Part shown: in pieces, positions 17,544-27,321 of the stretch | Layout of the letters: the number at the start of each line of letters is the position of its first letter | Position numbering within the stretch: the first letter of the stretch is position 1 | NCBI RefSeq assembly: GCF_009905605.1 | Contig: NZ_JAAAKZ010000003.1 | Coordinates: forward strand, 372,001 to 436,000 | DNA from: Runella sp. CRIBMP | GTDB lineage: Bacteria > Bacteroidota > Bacteroidia > Cytophagales > Spirosomataceae | Reading direction: 5' to 3' | DNA: 64,000 nt | Position numbers and translations under genes: made by a program | Notes under the pieces: model-generated | Told to the model about the DNA's origin: nothing | Database searches by the model: none | The model's input: only the letters and a program-made list of their open reading frames with translations

Positions 17544-19976
17544 ATGCGTTTAATTTTATTTTTTATTCTGCTTACATTTTCGGTCTATGCCCAATCACGT
17601 TTTACGGTTAGTGGTTATATCCGCGAAAGCGGAAGCCAGGAGCAATTAATCGGCGTAAACGTTTATTTGCCCAATACCACCACAGGCACGACTTCCAATA
17701 CCTACGGCTTTTATTCTATTACCCTTCCCGCGGCCGATTCTGTTACGTTGGCTTTTTCCTTTGTTGGTTATGGCACAGAAATCCGTACCGTAAAGCTGCG
17801 CAGCAATCTCCAACTTAACGTGCAGTTGGCGGCTATAGGACGAGAGCTGAATGAAGTGGTCGTATCGGGGCGGCGTGAGGCCGACAAAGTCAGCCAAATG
17901 GCACAAATGAGCCAGATTGATATTCCGGTGCAACAAATCAAGAAAATTCCCGCTTTTTTGGGTGAAAAGGACGTGTTGCGCGTGCTGCAACTCATGCCTG
18001 GAGTTCAAAAAGGCTCGGAAGGCCAAACGGGTATTTATGTACGTGGCGGTGGACCCGACCAAAATTTGGTGATTCTCGACGATGCGCCCGTGTATAATGT
18101 AAGTCACCTGTTTGGATTTTTCTCCGTTTTCAACGGCGATGCTCTCAAAAGTGTCGAACTGACCAAAGGAGGCTTCCCCGCACGATTTGGCGGGCGGTTG
18201 TCGTCGGTGGTGGAGTTGAATATGAAAGAAGGCAACAAAGAAAAGCTGCACGGTGAAGGTGGCGGCGGACTAATTGCCAGTCGTTTAACGCTCGAAGGGC
18301 CCATCAAAAAGAAAGGAGTTGCCGTGGCCAAGTCATCTTTTTTAATTTCTGGGCGACGTACGTATTTGGACTTACTGGCGCGGCCGCTCATTGCCGCCCA
18401 AACAGACGACAATACGATGGGAGGCTATTATTTCTACGACCTCAATGCTAAATTCAATTATGATTTTGGACAAAAGAATAAAATATACGCCAGTGGCTAT
18501 TTTGGAAAAGATCGTTTTTTCTTTCGCGAAAAAAACGCATCTTCTGGCAGTGAAGGGGGATTGAATTGGGGCAATGCGACTGGTACGCTGCGCTGGAACC
18601 ACCTATTTAGTGAGAAACTGTTTTCCAACGCTTCGTTGATTTTTAGCAACTACAAATTTCAGATTTACGCCAAAGAAAGTGAAAGGTTTAATAATACAGA
18701 AAACGAGTTTGAGTTGCGCTATACCTCAGGGGTAAGGGATTGGGGGCTAAAGTATGACGTTGATTACTTCCCCAACCCTCAACATGCCTTACGTTTTGGC
18801 GTGGTGACCACATTGCACCGTTTTACACCGAGCGCCGTAGTGGTCAAAAATTCAGATATTAATCAATTCAAAACTGAAGTAGAGGCCCTAAACAACGTTG
18901 AATCTGGAATCTATGCCGAAGATACTTGGAAGCCTAATCGTTGGCTCAAAATGAATGCTGGCTTAAGATTGAGCCATTTCAGCGCAGAAAATCAAAATTA
19001 TTTTCGGCCAGAGCCCCGCATTTCGACCGCCCTGATGTTGCGTCCCGATTTGTCGTTTAAGGCGTCGTATGCCCGTATGAATCAGTACATTCACTTACTT
19101 TCTAACACTGGTATCGGCCTGCCCACGGATTTGTGGGTGCCGAGTACGGCCAAAATTGCACCGCAGCAATCGAGTCAAGTGGCGGCGGGTTTTGCCAAAG
19201 ATTTTGAAAAACAGGGTTTGGCGCTGACGTTTGAAGGGTATTACAAAACCATGAACAATATCGTCAATTATAAAGAAGGTTCTAGCTTTTTGTTGATTGA
19301 TGACCCCTCAAGTGCTGAAAAGGTTCGTTGGGATGAAAATATCACCAGCGGGCGTGGTTGGTCGTATGGGGCAGAAGTGTTATTACAGAAAAAAACGGGC
19401 AAACTTTCGGGTTGGATTGGCTACACCCTTTCATGGACGCAATGGAAATTTGCTGAACTAAATTTCGGACAAACATTTTATCCCCGTTATGACCGCCGGC
19501 ATGATTTGTCCGTTGTAGGAATTTATGAATTTAGCCCTCGTATTACGCTTTCTGGTACGTGGGTGTATGGCACTGGCAATGCCCTCACATTGCCCCAGAG
19601 CAATTATCTAGCTTATCCGCATAATCTAAATCCACAAGTGCAATACGGTCAAAATGCTAATGCTCCATCGATTGTCTATAGGTCGTTTGGTGGTGGATGG
19701 AGTGTGAGTGATTATGGGCCAAAAAACAGTTTTCGCGCCGAGCCTTACCACCGCTTTGATTTAAGTTTACAGTTTCACAAGAAAAAAAGGCATCACGAAC
19801 GAACCTGGGAATTGAGCGTTTATAACCTCTACAATCGTCGAAATCCTTTTTTCTACAACCTCACTTCCCGTCAGGTGTTTGATGCCAACGGAAAATATGT
19901 GAAAACAGAGACGGTGCTACAACGTATTTCTATTTTCCCGATTGTACCCACGTTGAGTTATAATTTCAAATTTTAA
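17544..19976 (+). CDS. TonB-dependent receptor with carboxypeptidase-like regulatory domain
   Basis: 810 residues: signal peptide (to about VYAQS), a CarboxypepD_reg-like domain (FTVSGYIRESGS...IGVNVYLPNT), a plug with the conserved LPGVQKGSEGQTGIYVRGGGPDQN-type block, and a 22-strand type barrel. It is shorter than SusC proteins. The DUF4249 lipoprotein gene starts 5 bp after its stop, a pairing common in Bacteroidota. The import substrate is unknown. No clear promoter motif was found in the 116-bp gap to pyrC. Confidence 0.9.
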   Translation: MRLILFFILLTFSVYAQSRFTVSGYIRESGSQEQLIGVNVYLPNTTTGTTSNTYGFYSITLPAADSVTLAFSFVGYGTEIRTVKLRSNLQLNVQLAAIGRELNEVVVSGRREADKVSQMAQMSQIDIPVQQIKKIPAFLGEKDVLRVLQLMPGVQKGSEGQTGIYVRGGGPDQNLVILDDAPVYNVSHLFGFFSVFNGDALKSVELTKGGFPARFGGRLSSVVELNMKEGNKEKLHGEGGGGLIASRLTLEGPIKKKGVAVAKSSFLISGRRTYLDLLARPLIAAQTDDNTMGGYYFYDLNAKFNYDFGQKNKIYASGYFGKDRFFFREKNASSGSEGGLNWGNATGTLRWNHLFSEKLFSNASLIFSNYKFQIYAKESERFNNTENEFELRYTSGVRDWGLKYDVDYFPNPQHALRFGVVTTLHRFTPSAVVVKNSDINQFKTEVEALNNVESGIYAEDTWKPNRWLKMNAGLRLSHFSAENQNYFRPEPRISTALMLRPDLSFKASYARMNQYIHLLSNTGIGLPTDLWVPSTAKIAPQQSSQVAAGFAKDFEKQGLALTFEGYYKTMNNIVNYKEGSSFLLIDDPSSAEKVRWDENITSGRGWSYGAEVLLQKKTGKLSGWIGYTLSWTQWKFAELNFGQTFYPRYDRRHDLSVVGIYEFSPRITLSGTWVYGTGNALTLPQSNYLAYPHNLNPQVQYGQNANAPSIVYRSFGGGWSVSDYGPKNSFRAEPYHRFDLSLQFHKKKRHHERTWELSVYNLYNRRNPFFYNLTSRQVFDANGKYVKTETVLQRISIFPIVPTLSYNFKF

Positions 19977-19981
19977 ACGCC

Positions 19982-20920
19982 ATGAAAAATACCATTCTAG
20001 CCCTCTTGGCGATTTGCTCAATCAGCCTTTTTTCTTGCGAAACCCTCGTCAATGACGTAGACCCTGACCGCCTACCGCGCAGTGACAGCAAGTTGGTGGT
20101 TCATGGTTATCTATCACCGCAGGATACCACGATAAGCATCAACGTTTATTACAGCAGTCAATTGATTGGGGGCAATAATTCACCTTATTGGCTGAATGGG
20201 TCGCCAATATCATTAAACGACGCAGTTGTCACGCTCTCAAACCAAGGGAATAGCGTGACGTTGCCATTTGAGTCCAAAACAGGTACGTATAGTATTAAAG
20301 CTACTACAATGCCGATTTTGGAAGGACAAACGTATGAACTAAAAGTAGAAAGAGGCGGCCAAACCGCCGAAGCCCAATGTACAGTTCCCAAAGCCGTAGC
20401 TATTCAGGAAATTAAACAAGATTCTGTAGATTCAAAGATGATGGATCCAAGTAACCCTAACTATGTCCCACCCAAAGAATATCTTTATCGTATTGTTTGG
20501 CTCGACATTGCGGGGCAAGAAAATTATTATCGGGTAGGTGGGTATGTATTTCAAAACCAGACCGTTCAAACAAGCCCCAATGTGTTTACTGTCATTCCAT
20601 CCATTCAAGACCTGAGTTTTGGGGAGAATAATCGTTTGGGGGCATTTTCGACGGATGCCAGTACCGACGGCAAAGAAATGGTATCCAATACTGCGCGCAC
20701 TAGGCTGTATAATTATCCCGGCTCAATGTTGGTTTTTAAGGTCAAGTATGTCGAGTTGACGCTGCTTAATTGTGAGAAAACCTATTATGATTATCATCGT
20801 GCGGTGCAAGCGTTTGACCGAGATAACCCCTTTGCAGAGCCGTCATTGATTCCTTCAAACATCAAAAACGGATTGGGTTGCTTTGCCGCATTCAATCGAA
20901 GCTCTTTTGTGTTAAAGTAA
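19982..20920 (+). CDS. DUF4249 family lipoprotein
   Basis: 312 residues with a lipobox (ISLFSC, Cys near 19). A beta-rich N-terminal domain follows (KLVVHGYLSPQDTTISINVY, then VVTLSNQGNSVTL and YELKVERGG), matching DUF4249, together with a longer C-terminal part. It sits directly after its TonB receptor and is likely the extracellular or periplasmic partner that captures the substrate. The two are almost certainly co-transcribed. A strong bidirectional terminator follows. Confidence 0.85.
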   Translation: MKNTILALLAICSISLFSCETLVNDVDPDRLPRSDSKLVVHGYLSPQDTTISINVYYSSQLIGGNNSPYWLNGSPISLNDAVVTLSNQGNSVTLPFESKTGTYSIKATTMPILEGQTYELKVERGGQTAEAQCTVPKAVAIQEIKQDSVDSKMMDPSNPNYVPPKEYLYRIVWLDIAGQENYYRVGGYVFQNQTVQTSPNVFTVIPSIQDLSFGENNRLGAFSTDASTDGKEMVSNTARTRLYNYPGSMLVFKVKYVELTLLNCEKTYYDYHRAVQAFDRDNPFAEPSLIPSNIKNGLGCFAAFNRSSFVLK

Positions 20921-20925
20921 AAATC

Positions 20926-20965
20926 GTCCCTGTCAGAGTAACAAAATACACCCTCTGACAGGGAC
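20926..20965. terminator. Bidirectional terminator
   Basis: GTCCCTGTCAGAG and CTCTGACAGGGAC make a perfect 13-bp stem around a 14-nt loop, between two convergent stops. The minus-strand side is followed by a T-rich stretch (ATTTTTA). Confidence 0.85.
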
Positions 20966-20972
20966 TGTTTGC

Positions 20973-21944
20973 TTACGGCTTCAAAAGCACTTTCCCCCAT
21001 CGGCCCGGAGCATCTGCATGGGTAACGGCGGCTTTGATTTCGTCCAGACTATAAATAGCCTCAATCGGCATTTTCACCTGTCCGGTAGATAACAAAGTAA
21101 TGACTTCCTGCGATACCTTTTGGCGCGTACTCCCATCTACCCGTCGCATCCAATCCGTAAGCCAGAAGCCTTTCAGGGTCAGCTCGCGGAAAATCATCAG
21201 GCCGATATTTATTTTAGGGTCTTGAAGGCTTAAAACGCCATAAATGAGCATGATAGCGCCGCGCCCCATGCATTTTACTGCTTCGCTCGCGGTGTCGCCT
21301 CCCACACATTCCAAGACCGCCCGTACGCCTTCGTAGTTGGTGATGTGCTGTACGCGTTTAGGGAGGTTTTCTTCGGCGGTATTGATAATTTCATCCACAC
21401 CAAGTGCTTTCAGTTCGTCATTATGGTCATTTCGACGTACCGTACCAATGGTTTTAATGCCGCGCATTTTACAGATTTGGATAACCATTTTTCCTAAGGC
21501 CGAAGTACAGGCCGTAATCATGAGCCATTCGCCTTTTTTGACGCCCGAGTCTTCTACCATGGCTACGGCCGTAAATGGGTTCACGAACAATTGGGCGGCA
21601 GTCTCATCGTTCATGGCCTCTGGAACAGGAATTAACGTTCGATGGTTGGTGACGATGTACTCACTCCAAGCCCCAATCCCCGTAAAACTTACGCGTGTAC
21701 CAACGGCAATTTTGGCATTGCTGCCCACGGCTTCCACAATTCCTACCCCTTCAAATCCTGCTCCTGACGGCAAATGCGGACGAATCCCATACAGGTTTTG
21801 TACAAACATAATATCGGAAGGGTTGATGGGGCTGGCCAAAACTTTGATGAGGACTTCATCAGGTCCGGGTGTTGGGGTTTCTGCATTTTCAGCGTTTAAA
21901 ATATCCGCTGGTTTACCGAAGTGATGGAATACGACTTTTTTCAT
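20973..21944 (-). CDS. Medium-chain dehydrogenase/reductase (quinone or enoyl reductase type)
   Basis: 323 residues of the zinc-independent MDR superfamily. Features are the GroES-like N-terminus (EVLIKVLASPINPSDIM), a GAGFEGVGIVEAVG block and a Rossmann region (TACTSALGKMVIQICKMRG). The zinc-binding residues of alcohol dehydrogenases are absent. The INPSDI pattern recalls quinone oxidoreductase and MECR/ETR enoyl reductases. The substrate cannot be assigned. It ends at the shared terminator with the DUF4249 gene and is divergent from plsC. Confidence 0.85.
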   Translation of the reverse strand: MKKVVFHHFGKPADILNAENAETPTPGPDEVLIKVLASPINPSDIMFVQNLYGIRPHLPSGAGFEGVGIVEAVGSNAKIAVGTRVSFTGIGAWSEYIVTNHRTLIPVPEAMNDETAAQLFVNPFTAVAMVEDSGVKKGEWLMITACTSALGKMVIQICKMRGIKTIGTVRRNDHNDELKALGVDEIINTAEENLPKRVQHITNYEGVRAVLECVGGDTASEAVKCMGRGAIMLIYGVLSLQDPKINIGLMIFRELTLKGFWLTDWMRRVDGSTRQKVSQEVITLLSTGQVKMPIEAIYSLDEIKAAVTHADAPGRWGKVLLKP

Positions 21945-22041
21945 GATTATAAAGAGATTAACTTATTTATATCAGTGTTTGTCAAATTGAATACAATGTT
22001 CAATATTCGGCAAATACTTTTACATTTTTCGTTTTTATGCA

Positions 22042-22791
22042 ATGAAAGTTATTTATACAATCTGGTGTTTTTTTTGGTTGATTCTCATTTTTTTGCTTCT
22101 GTTTCCATTCACGTATATCTGCTTACAACGAAAAGAATGGAAGCCGTACGCGCATCGGATAAACCGACTCTGGGGACAATTGTTTTTTCCATTGGCAGGG
22201 ATTAGGTTTGAGATAGAATACAGGGGTCAGCTTGCTCCAAAACAGGCCTACGTTTTTTGTGCCAATCATTTTTCGTATTTGGATATTGCAGTAATGGGCG
22301 TTATTGTAGAACATTATTTTGCATTTGTTGGCAAAGCCGATGTTAAGGATATTCCACTTTTTGGGTATATGTTCCAGCATTTGCACATTCAGGTCAAGCG
22401 CGAAAGTACCCAGAGCCGGGTGTCGTCGCTGAATCGGGCCATCAAAACCTTGGCGCAGGGAAGAAGTATTGTGGTTTTTCCTGAAGGGGGGATTAAAGCA
22501 AAGCAGCCACCTCAAATGCATCAACCTTTTATGGATGGCGCATTTAAGATGGCTATTCAGCAGCAAGTACCGATTGTTCCGATCAGTCTGCTGACAAACT
22601 ACAAAATTTTACCAGACGTACATCCTATCCGAATGCATCGTTATCCAATGCAGGCGATAGTACACGAAGCGATTCCTACGGTCGGCTTAACCCCTCAAGA
22701 TGTTGTATCATTAAGAGACAAATGTTTCGGGGTCATCGACGACGAACTCAAAAAGCATGCTTTCCCTCAAAAGGAGGGAAGTAAAGAGTAA
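22042..22791 (+). CDS. plsC: 1-acyl-sn-glycerol-3-phosphate acyltransferase
   Basis: 249 residues. An N-terminal membrane segment (TIWCFFWLILIFLLLFPFTYICL) is followed by the PlsC domain, with the HX4D motif NHFSYLD at about 75-81 and the FPEGG block near 148-152 (Gly-Gly in place of the usual GTR). It should acylate lysophosphatidate at the inner membrane in phospholipid synthesis. A role in ornithine or other lipid acylation cannot be excluded. It converges on the sigma-factor unit, and a hairpin separates them. Confidence 0.85.
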   Translation: MKVIYTIWCFFWLILIFLLLFPFTYICLQRKEWKPYAHRINRLWGQLFFPLAGIRFEIEYRGQLAPKQAYVFCANHFSYLDIAVMGVIVEHYFAFVGKADVKDIPLFGYMFQHLHIQVKRESTQSRVSSLNRAIKTLAQGRSIVVFPEGGIKAKQPPQMHQPFMDGAFKMAIQQQVPIVPISLLTNYKILPDVHPIRMHRYPMQAIVHEAIPTVGLTPQDVVSLRDKCFGVIDDELKKHAFPQKEGSKE

Positions 22792-22805
22792 TCCGCAAAC
22801 AAAAA

Positions 22806-22843
22806 GCAGTCAATCCGCAGCAATTATGCCACTGATTGACTGC
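22806..22843. terminator. Bidirectional terminator overlapping the 3' end of the 79-aa gene
   Basis: GCAGTCAATC and GATTGACTGC form a perfect 10-bp stem around an 18-nt loop. On the minus strand it is followed by TTTTTG. The stop codon of the minus-strand gene (22824) lies in the loop, so the last codons form one arm. Confidence 0.75.
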
Positions 22844-23063
22844 CTGTATAGTTTTGCGAATACTCCAGAATGTTTGAAACTGCGCGGTTTGAGGGCGCAC
22901 GTTCAATCTTGGTCATTAGGCTTTTTATCTCAAGCGTATCGAGATAAAATTCCAATAGCTCCTGGTCGCCGATTAAGGCATCTTCAATGAGCGTGTTTTC
23001 TTCATCGGTTGTTTCTTCATAAACATACCGAATGACATCATCTGGGGTAAACGTTTGTATCAT
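22824..23063 (-). CDS. Small acidic protein coupled to an ECF sigma factor
   Basis: 79 residues, acidic and helical (DDVIRYVYEETTDEENTLIEDAL), no membrane segment and no cysteine pair. It overlaps the end of the sigma-factor gene by 26 bp, so translation is coupled. Its size and position suggest a regulator or anti-sigma-like partner, but it lacks the membrane span and the zinc anti-sigma motif. The function is inferred from context only. Confidence 0.7.
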   Translation of the reverse strand: MIQTFTPDDVIRYVYEETTDEENTLIEDALIGDQELLEFYLDTLEIKSLMTKIERAPSNRAVSNILEYSQNYTGSQSVA

Positions 23064-23637
23064 ATATAGGAACGCGTTTGCTGAGTTGCTTTCGCAAATT
23101 AATCAGCGCGTAACGCATTCTCCCCAAAGCCGTGTTGATACTCACTCCTGTGGCATCTGCAATTTCCTGAAAACTCATGTCTTCGTAGTGCCGCATAATG
23201 AGCACTTCCCGCTGAGGGTCAGGCAATCGTTGAATCAGTTCGCGTAGGTGTTCATGCGTTTCTTGACGAATCTGGAGCGACTCAATCGAGTCTTCCGAAA
23301 AGTCTAACGTATTAAACACGTTGCTTCCGTCTTCAAACACTATCTCGGGGTAGCGTTTGTCGCGCCGAAAATGGTCAATAGCCAAATTGTGAGCAATTCT
23401 CAGTATCCACGGCAAAAACTTGCCCTCATCGTTATACTTACCAGATTTAAGCGTTTCAACAGCTTTAACGAAGCTGTCCTGCATTAAATCCTCAGCTACG
23501 TACTGATCTTTAACAATCAAATAAATAGTGGTGTAAATCTTGGACTTGTGACGCTGAACGAGTTTTTCAAAGGCTTTTTCGTTGCCATGAACGTACAATG
23601 AAACCAGATCACTGTCGCTAACTTGGTACTTTTCCAT
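23038..23637 (-). CDS. ECF-type RNA polymerase sigma factor
   Basis: 199 residues. Sigma region 2 (DLMQDSFVKAVETL, LPWILRIAHNLAIDHFRRDKR) and region 4 with a helix-turn-helix (REVLIMRHYEDMSFQEIADATGVSINTALGRMR) are clear. A conserved Bacteroidota promoter precedes it. The target regulon is unknown. The downstream 79-aa gene overlaps it and probably modulates it. hisA lies upstream on the same strand, but a 301-bp gap with its own promoter separates the two. Confidence 0.93.
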   Translation of the reverse strand: MEKYQVSDSDLVSLYVHGNEKAFEKLVQRHKSKIYTTIYLIVKDQYVAEDLMQDSFVKAVETLKSGKYNDEGKFLPWILRIAHNLAIDHFRRDKRYPEIVFEDGSNVFNTLDFSEDSIESLQIRQETHEHLRELIQRLPDPQREVLIMRHYEDMSFQEIADATGVSINTALGRMRYALINLRKQLSKRVPIYDTNVYPR

Positions 23638-23938
23638 TTCAGTATGTACAATTAGTTAACGTAAATCTTTGTTTCGATATTGTAGCCCCTCGTTGTTTTG
23701 GTTGAAGAAAATTATTTTGCGTCTTAACTTTATGACCCAAAGATAAAACAATAAAAATTTATTGTGCAAGCGTTTGCCAAATTTTTTTTAAAGTGTAAAG
23801 GAAACACCAAATATAATTCCGAGTATTCTTTGGAATCCAGAATTATTGTCTGTATTACACTTAACCAAGAAAAAATTGTACAACCAAATTGTTTTTCATA
23901 AACAGAATTTATTTTTTAAGTAATTTATACATGAAAAA
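23638..23938. other. Intergenic region between hisA and the sigma factor gene
   Basis: 301 bp, very AT-rich, with no gene seen. It holds the sigma-factor promoter at 23738-23769. No convincing hisA terminator was found. Confidence 0.5.
23738..23769 (-). promoter_or_regulatory. Bacteroidota-type promoter of the ECF sigma factor
   Basis: On the minus strand TTG (23769-23767) and TATCTTTG (23745-23738) are 21 bp apart, matching -33/-7. The leader would be about 95 nt. The form is that of the housekeeping sigma, so the gene is not obviously autoregulated. Confidence 0.7.
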
Positions 23939-24664
23939 TTACTTAATAGACCAGCGTTGCAGCTCTGCCAGAGTCACTTTGCCTTCATAAATGGCTTTCC
24001 CAACAATTACGCCAAAAAGATTCATTTCGGCCAACATTTCGATATCGTCTAAGTTGCTTACGCCTCCGCTGGCAATGATTTGTATGCCAGGGCATTGGTC
24101 CTGCATATTTCTATACAATTCAAAAGAAGGTCCCTGAAGCAATCCGTCTTTGGCAACATCTGTACTTATAGTATACTGTGCGCCTTTATCAATCCATTTT
24201 TGTACAAAATCATAGACCCATAGTTCGGTACCTTCCTCCCAACCGCTGACGGCTACGCGCTCATTGCGGGCATCGGCACCTAGAATGATTTTTTCGCCGC
24301 CGTAATTTGAAAGCCATTTTTCAAATAAATCTGGATTTTTTACGGCAATACTCCCGCCCGTCACCTGTTTAGCTCCTGATTCAAATACCACCCGCAAATC
24401 GTCTTCTGACTGAACGCCTCCGCCAAAATCGACATGAAGTTTGGTTTTGGTCGCGATGGTTTCCAAAACTTTCCAATTGATTACTTTTTTAGCCTTCGCA
24501 CCGTCCAAATCAACAAGGTGTAGGCGAGTGAGTCCCGCATCCTCAAACTGCATAGCAACTTCTAACGGATGCTCATTGTAGATTTTTTTTTGTTCGTAAT
24601 CGCCTTGGGTTAGGCGTACACACTTGCCTTCAATAAGGTCTATGGCGGGAATGATATGAAACAT
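23939..24664 (-). CDS. hisA: ProFAR isomerase HisA
   Basis: 241 residues, a (beta/alpha)8 barrel. Motifs are IPAIDLIEGKCVRLTQGDY at the N-terminus with the first catalytic Asp, HLVDLDGA, the GGGVQ phosphate loop, and the second half with DVAKDGLLQGPS and ASGGVSN. It isomerises the ProFAR ribose in histidine synthesis. It stands alone, apart from hisH at 12878. It is divergent from mutS2. Confidence 0.96.
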   Translation of the reverse strand: MFHIIPAIDLIEGKCVRLTQGDYEQKKIYNEHPLEVAMQFEDAGLTRLHLVDLDGAKAKKVINWKVLETIATKTKLHVDFGGGVQSEDDLRVVFESGAKQVTGGSIAVKNPDLFEKWLSNYGGEKIILGADARNERVAVSGWEEGTELWVYDFVQKWIDKGAQYTISTDVAKDGLLQGPSFELYRNMQDQCPGIQIIASGGVSNLDDIEMLAEMNLFGVIVGKAIYEGKVTLAELQRWSIK

Positions 24665-24852
24665 GAATTTAGTGAGTAATCCACCGTCAAAAGTGGAGTC
24701 TGTGGGTGAGTTTTGGTCGTAAAATTAAGTACTAACCGTGGGTTTAACAATACTTCATTGTATAGTGACTACCTTTGTGGGAACTTTTCCTTGAACATTT
24801 GTCATTTAGCATTGGCTATACATTTTGATAAATGTTCAATGCCTTATGTTGA

Positions 24853-27276
24853 ATGACAATGTTATACCCGCAAGATTTAGAACAAAAATTAGGATTTGAC
24901 CGCATTCGCGAACAATTGAGTGAGTTGTGCCTGAGCCCACTCGGGCGGGCCTTTGTGCAGAAGATTCGCTTTTCGGATAATTTCGCCGTGATTGATAAAT
25001 TGACTCGTCAAACTGCCGAGATGAAAGCTATTCTCGAAGAATCGACGGGCGAGTTTCCTTCCCAAAACTATTTGGATGCTACCCCCGCTTTGGATAAAAT
25101 GCGGGTGGAAGGCATGGTTTTGTCGTTGGATGAGTTTTTTGATTTGAAACTTTCGCTCCGCACCATTCGCCAGGTGCTGAAGTTTCTGGCCGAGCAGGAA
25201 GAAGGACGATTCCCTTTTTTAACTGAATTGGCAGGCAACGTCAAAGTGGAAAAATCGGTCAGTGATGCCATCGACCGCATCATTGACGACCGCGGACAGA
25301 TCCGTGACAACGCCTCGCCCGAGTTGGCGGATATCCGTCGTCGATTGATTTCGGAAGCAGCGGGGGTGCGTAAAAAGCTGGATTCAATGCTCAAGCACGC
25401 CAAAAGTAGCGGTTGGGTAGGAGATGATGTATCCTTAACGGTACGTAATGGCCGAATGGTAATTCCGATTTCTGCCGAACACAAGCGGAAATTGAAAGGG
25501 TTTGTGCACGACGAATCATCGACGGGGCAAACGCTGTTTATTGAGCCGGCCGACGTATTGGATGCCAACAATGAAATCAAAGAGTTAGAATACGCCGAAC
25601 GACGGGAGATTAATCGTATTTTGATTCAACTGGCCAACCAAATACGGCCGCATTTGCCTGAGTTGCAAAAAGCTTGTCAGTTTTTGGGGATGGTAGATTT
25701 TATTCGTGCCAAAGCAAAATTCGCGTCACTATTAGGAGCCGTCAATCCCGCTTTTGTGAATCAACCCGTGATTGACTGGCGCATGGCACGGCATCCATTA
25801 TTGTATTTGTCTTTTCAGAAACAGGGCCGAAAAGTGGTTCCTTTGGGCATTGAACTGCGTCAAAATCAGCGTATTTTGGTGATTTCGGGACCAAACGCTG
25901 GAGGGAAATCCGTGGCATTGAAAACAATAGGATTGGTGCAATATATGCTTCAATGCGGTTTGCTCGTGCCCATGCGTGAAGATTCTACGGTGGGGTTGTT
26001 TCAGAATTTATTTATTGACATCGGCGATGAGCAAAGCCTAGACAATGATTTGAGTACGTACAGCAGCCACCTGACCAACATGCGTCATTTCTTGCAATTT
26101 GCCAATAAACGTACGCTATTTTTGATTGATGAATTTGGAACAGGAACTGAGCCAAGCTTAGGCGGTGCGGTTGCGGAAGCCATATTGGAAGATTTGACCA
26201 AGTCGGGCGCATTTGGCGTAATCAATACGCACTATACCAACCTCAAAACCTACGCTGATAAAACGCAGGGATTGGTAAATGGTGCTATGCGCTACGATGG
26301 AGAACATCTGGAGCCGCTGTATCAACTCGAAATCGGCAAACCGGGCAGTAGTTTTGCTTTTGAAATTGCGACCAAAATCGGTTTGCCGAAGGCTGTTATT
26401 GAACGGGCTAAGGGTAAATTAGGTACGCAGCAGGTCAATTTCGAAAAATTGTTGAAAGAGCTGGATATTGAGAAAAAAGTGTTTTCGGAAAAGAACATTG
26501 AAATAGGAATCAAGGAGCGAAAACTGGCCCAGCAACTGGTCGAAACGACAGCGTTGCAGACGCGTTTGGACAATGACCAAAAGAAAATCATCAACGATGC
26601 CAAGCAAAAAGCCAAGCAACTGTTGGCTACGGCCAATCAGCGCATCGAAAGTACCATTCGGGAAATAAAGGAAAACAAAGCCGAACGCGATACCACAAAA
26701 CTGATACGGCAGGAACTGGAGCAGTTTGAAAAGCAGGAGTTGAAAATTGAAGCGGTTGCTGAACCCGAGCGCGAGGAATTTATTCCCGAAGGGGGAGAAG
26801 TTACCATTGGGAGTTTTGTACGTATCAAAGGACAGGCTACCGTGGGTGAAGTGCTGGCCATGAAAGGCAAAGATGTGGAGATTCGAATCGGCGATTTAAA
26901 GTCCAATGTAAAATTGAATCGGTTGGAAAAGGTCTCCAAAAAAGCGTACAAAGAAGCAACGGGGGAAAAAGGAGCGGGCGCAGGCATAAGAACGGGCGTG
27001 GGCGGAATTGATATCAATGAAAAGATGATGAATTTTAGCTTCAATCTTGATATTAGAGGCAAGCGCGGAGAAGAAGCAATTGTTGAATTAGACGACTTTT
27101 TGAGCAATGCCCTGATGCTTGGTTTTAATGAGTTGCGGATTGTGCATGGAAAAGGCGACGGTATTTTGCGTCAATTGGTTCGTAATCACTTAAAATCGTA
27201 CAAGCAGGTAGGAAAAATGCAGGATGAACACCCAGATCGTGGAGGAGCGGGGGTTACGATAGTGCAAATGCAATAA
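24853..27276 (+). CDS. mutS2: Endonuclease MutS2
   Basis: 807 residues. It has the MutS-family core and clamp, an ATPase with Walker A GPNAGGKS at about 346-353, Walker B LFLIDEFGTGTEP, then a coiled coil rich in Lys/Glu/Gln and a C-terminal Smr domain (LDIRGKRGEEAI..., HGKGDGILR; about 730-807). No mismatch-recognition domain I is visible, as expected of MutS2. The family acts on recombination intermediates and, in some bacteria, on collided ribosomes. The start may be 24853 or the ATG two codons later. Confidence 0.95.
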   Translation: MTMLYPQDLEQKLGFDRIREQLSELCLSPLGRAFVQKIRFSDNFAVIDKLTRQTAEMKAILEESTGEFPSQNYLDATPALDKMRVEGMVLSLDEFFDLKLSLRTIRQVLKFLAEQEEGRFPFLTELAGNVKVEKSVSDAIDRIIDDRGQIRDNASPELADIRRRLISEAAGVRKKLDSMLKHAKSSGWVGDDVSLTVRNGRMVIPISAEHKRKLKGFVHDESSTGQTLFIEPADVLDANNEIKELEYAERREINRILIQLANQIRPHLPELQKACQFLGMVDFIRAKAKFASLLGAVNPAFVNQPVIDWRMARHPLLYLSFQKQGRKVVPLGIELRQNQRILVISGPNAGGKSVALKTIGLVQYMLQCGLLVPMREDSTVGLFQNLFIDIGDEQSLDNDLSTYSSHLTNMRHFLQFANKRTLFLIDEFGTGTEPSLGGAVAEAILEDLTKSGAFGVINTHYTNLKTYADKTQGLVNGAMRYDGEHLEPLYQLEIGKPGSSFAFEIATKIGLPKAVIERAKGKLGTQQVNFEKLLKELDIEKKVFSEKNIEIGIKERKLAQQLVETTALQTRLDNDQKKIINDAKQKAKQLLATANQRIESTIREIKENKAERDTTKLIRQELEQFEKQELKIEAVAEPEREEFIPEGGEVTIGSFVRIKGQATVGEVLAMKGKDVEIRIGDLKSNVKLNRLEKVSKKAYKEATGEKGAGAGIRTGVGGIDINEKMMNFSFNLDIRGKRGEEAIVELDDFLSNALMLGFNELRIVHGKGDGILRQLVRNHLKSYKQVGKMQDEHPDRGGAGVTIVQMQ

Positions 27277-27321
27277 GAAATGATAAATTGCATCAGCTAT
27301 TTACCCATTCCTTAACCTGCT

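Noticed and set aside
21921-22205. Plus-strand frame of 94 residues before plsC
   Set aside because: It overlaps the plsC start in another frame and has no recognisable feature.
24758-24777. Promoter of mutS2 (TTG and TACCTTTG)
   Set aside because: The -7 element TACCTTTG fits, but the only TTG is 9 bp away, too close for the known spacing.
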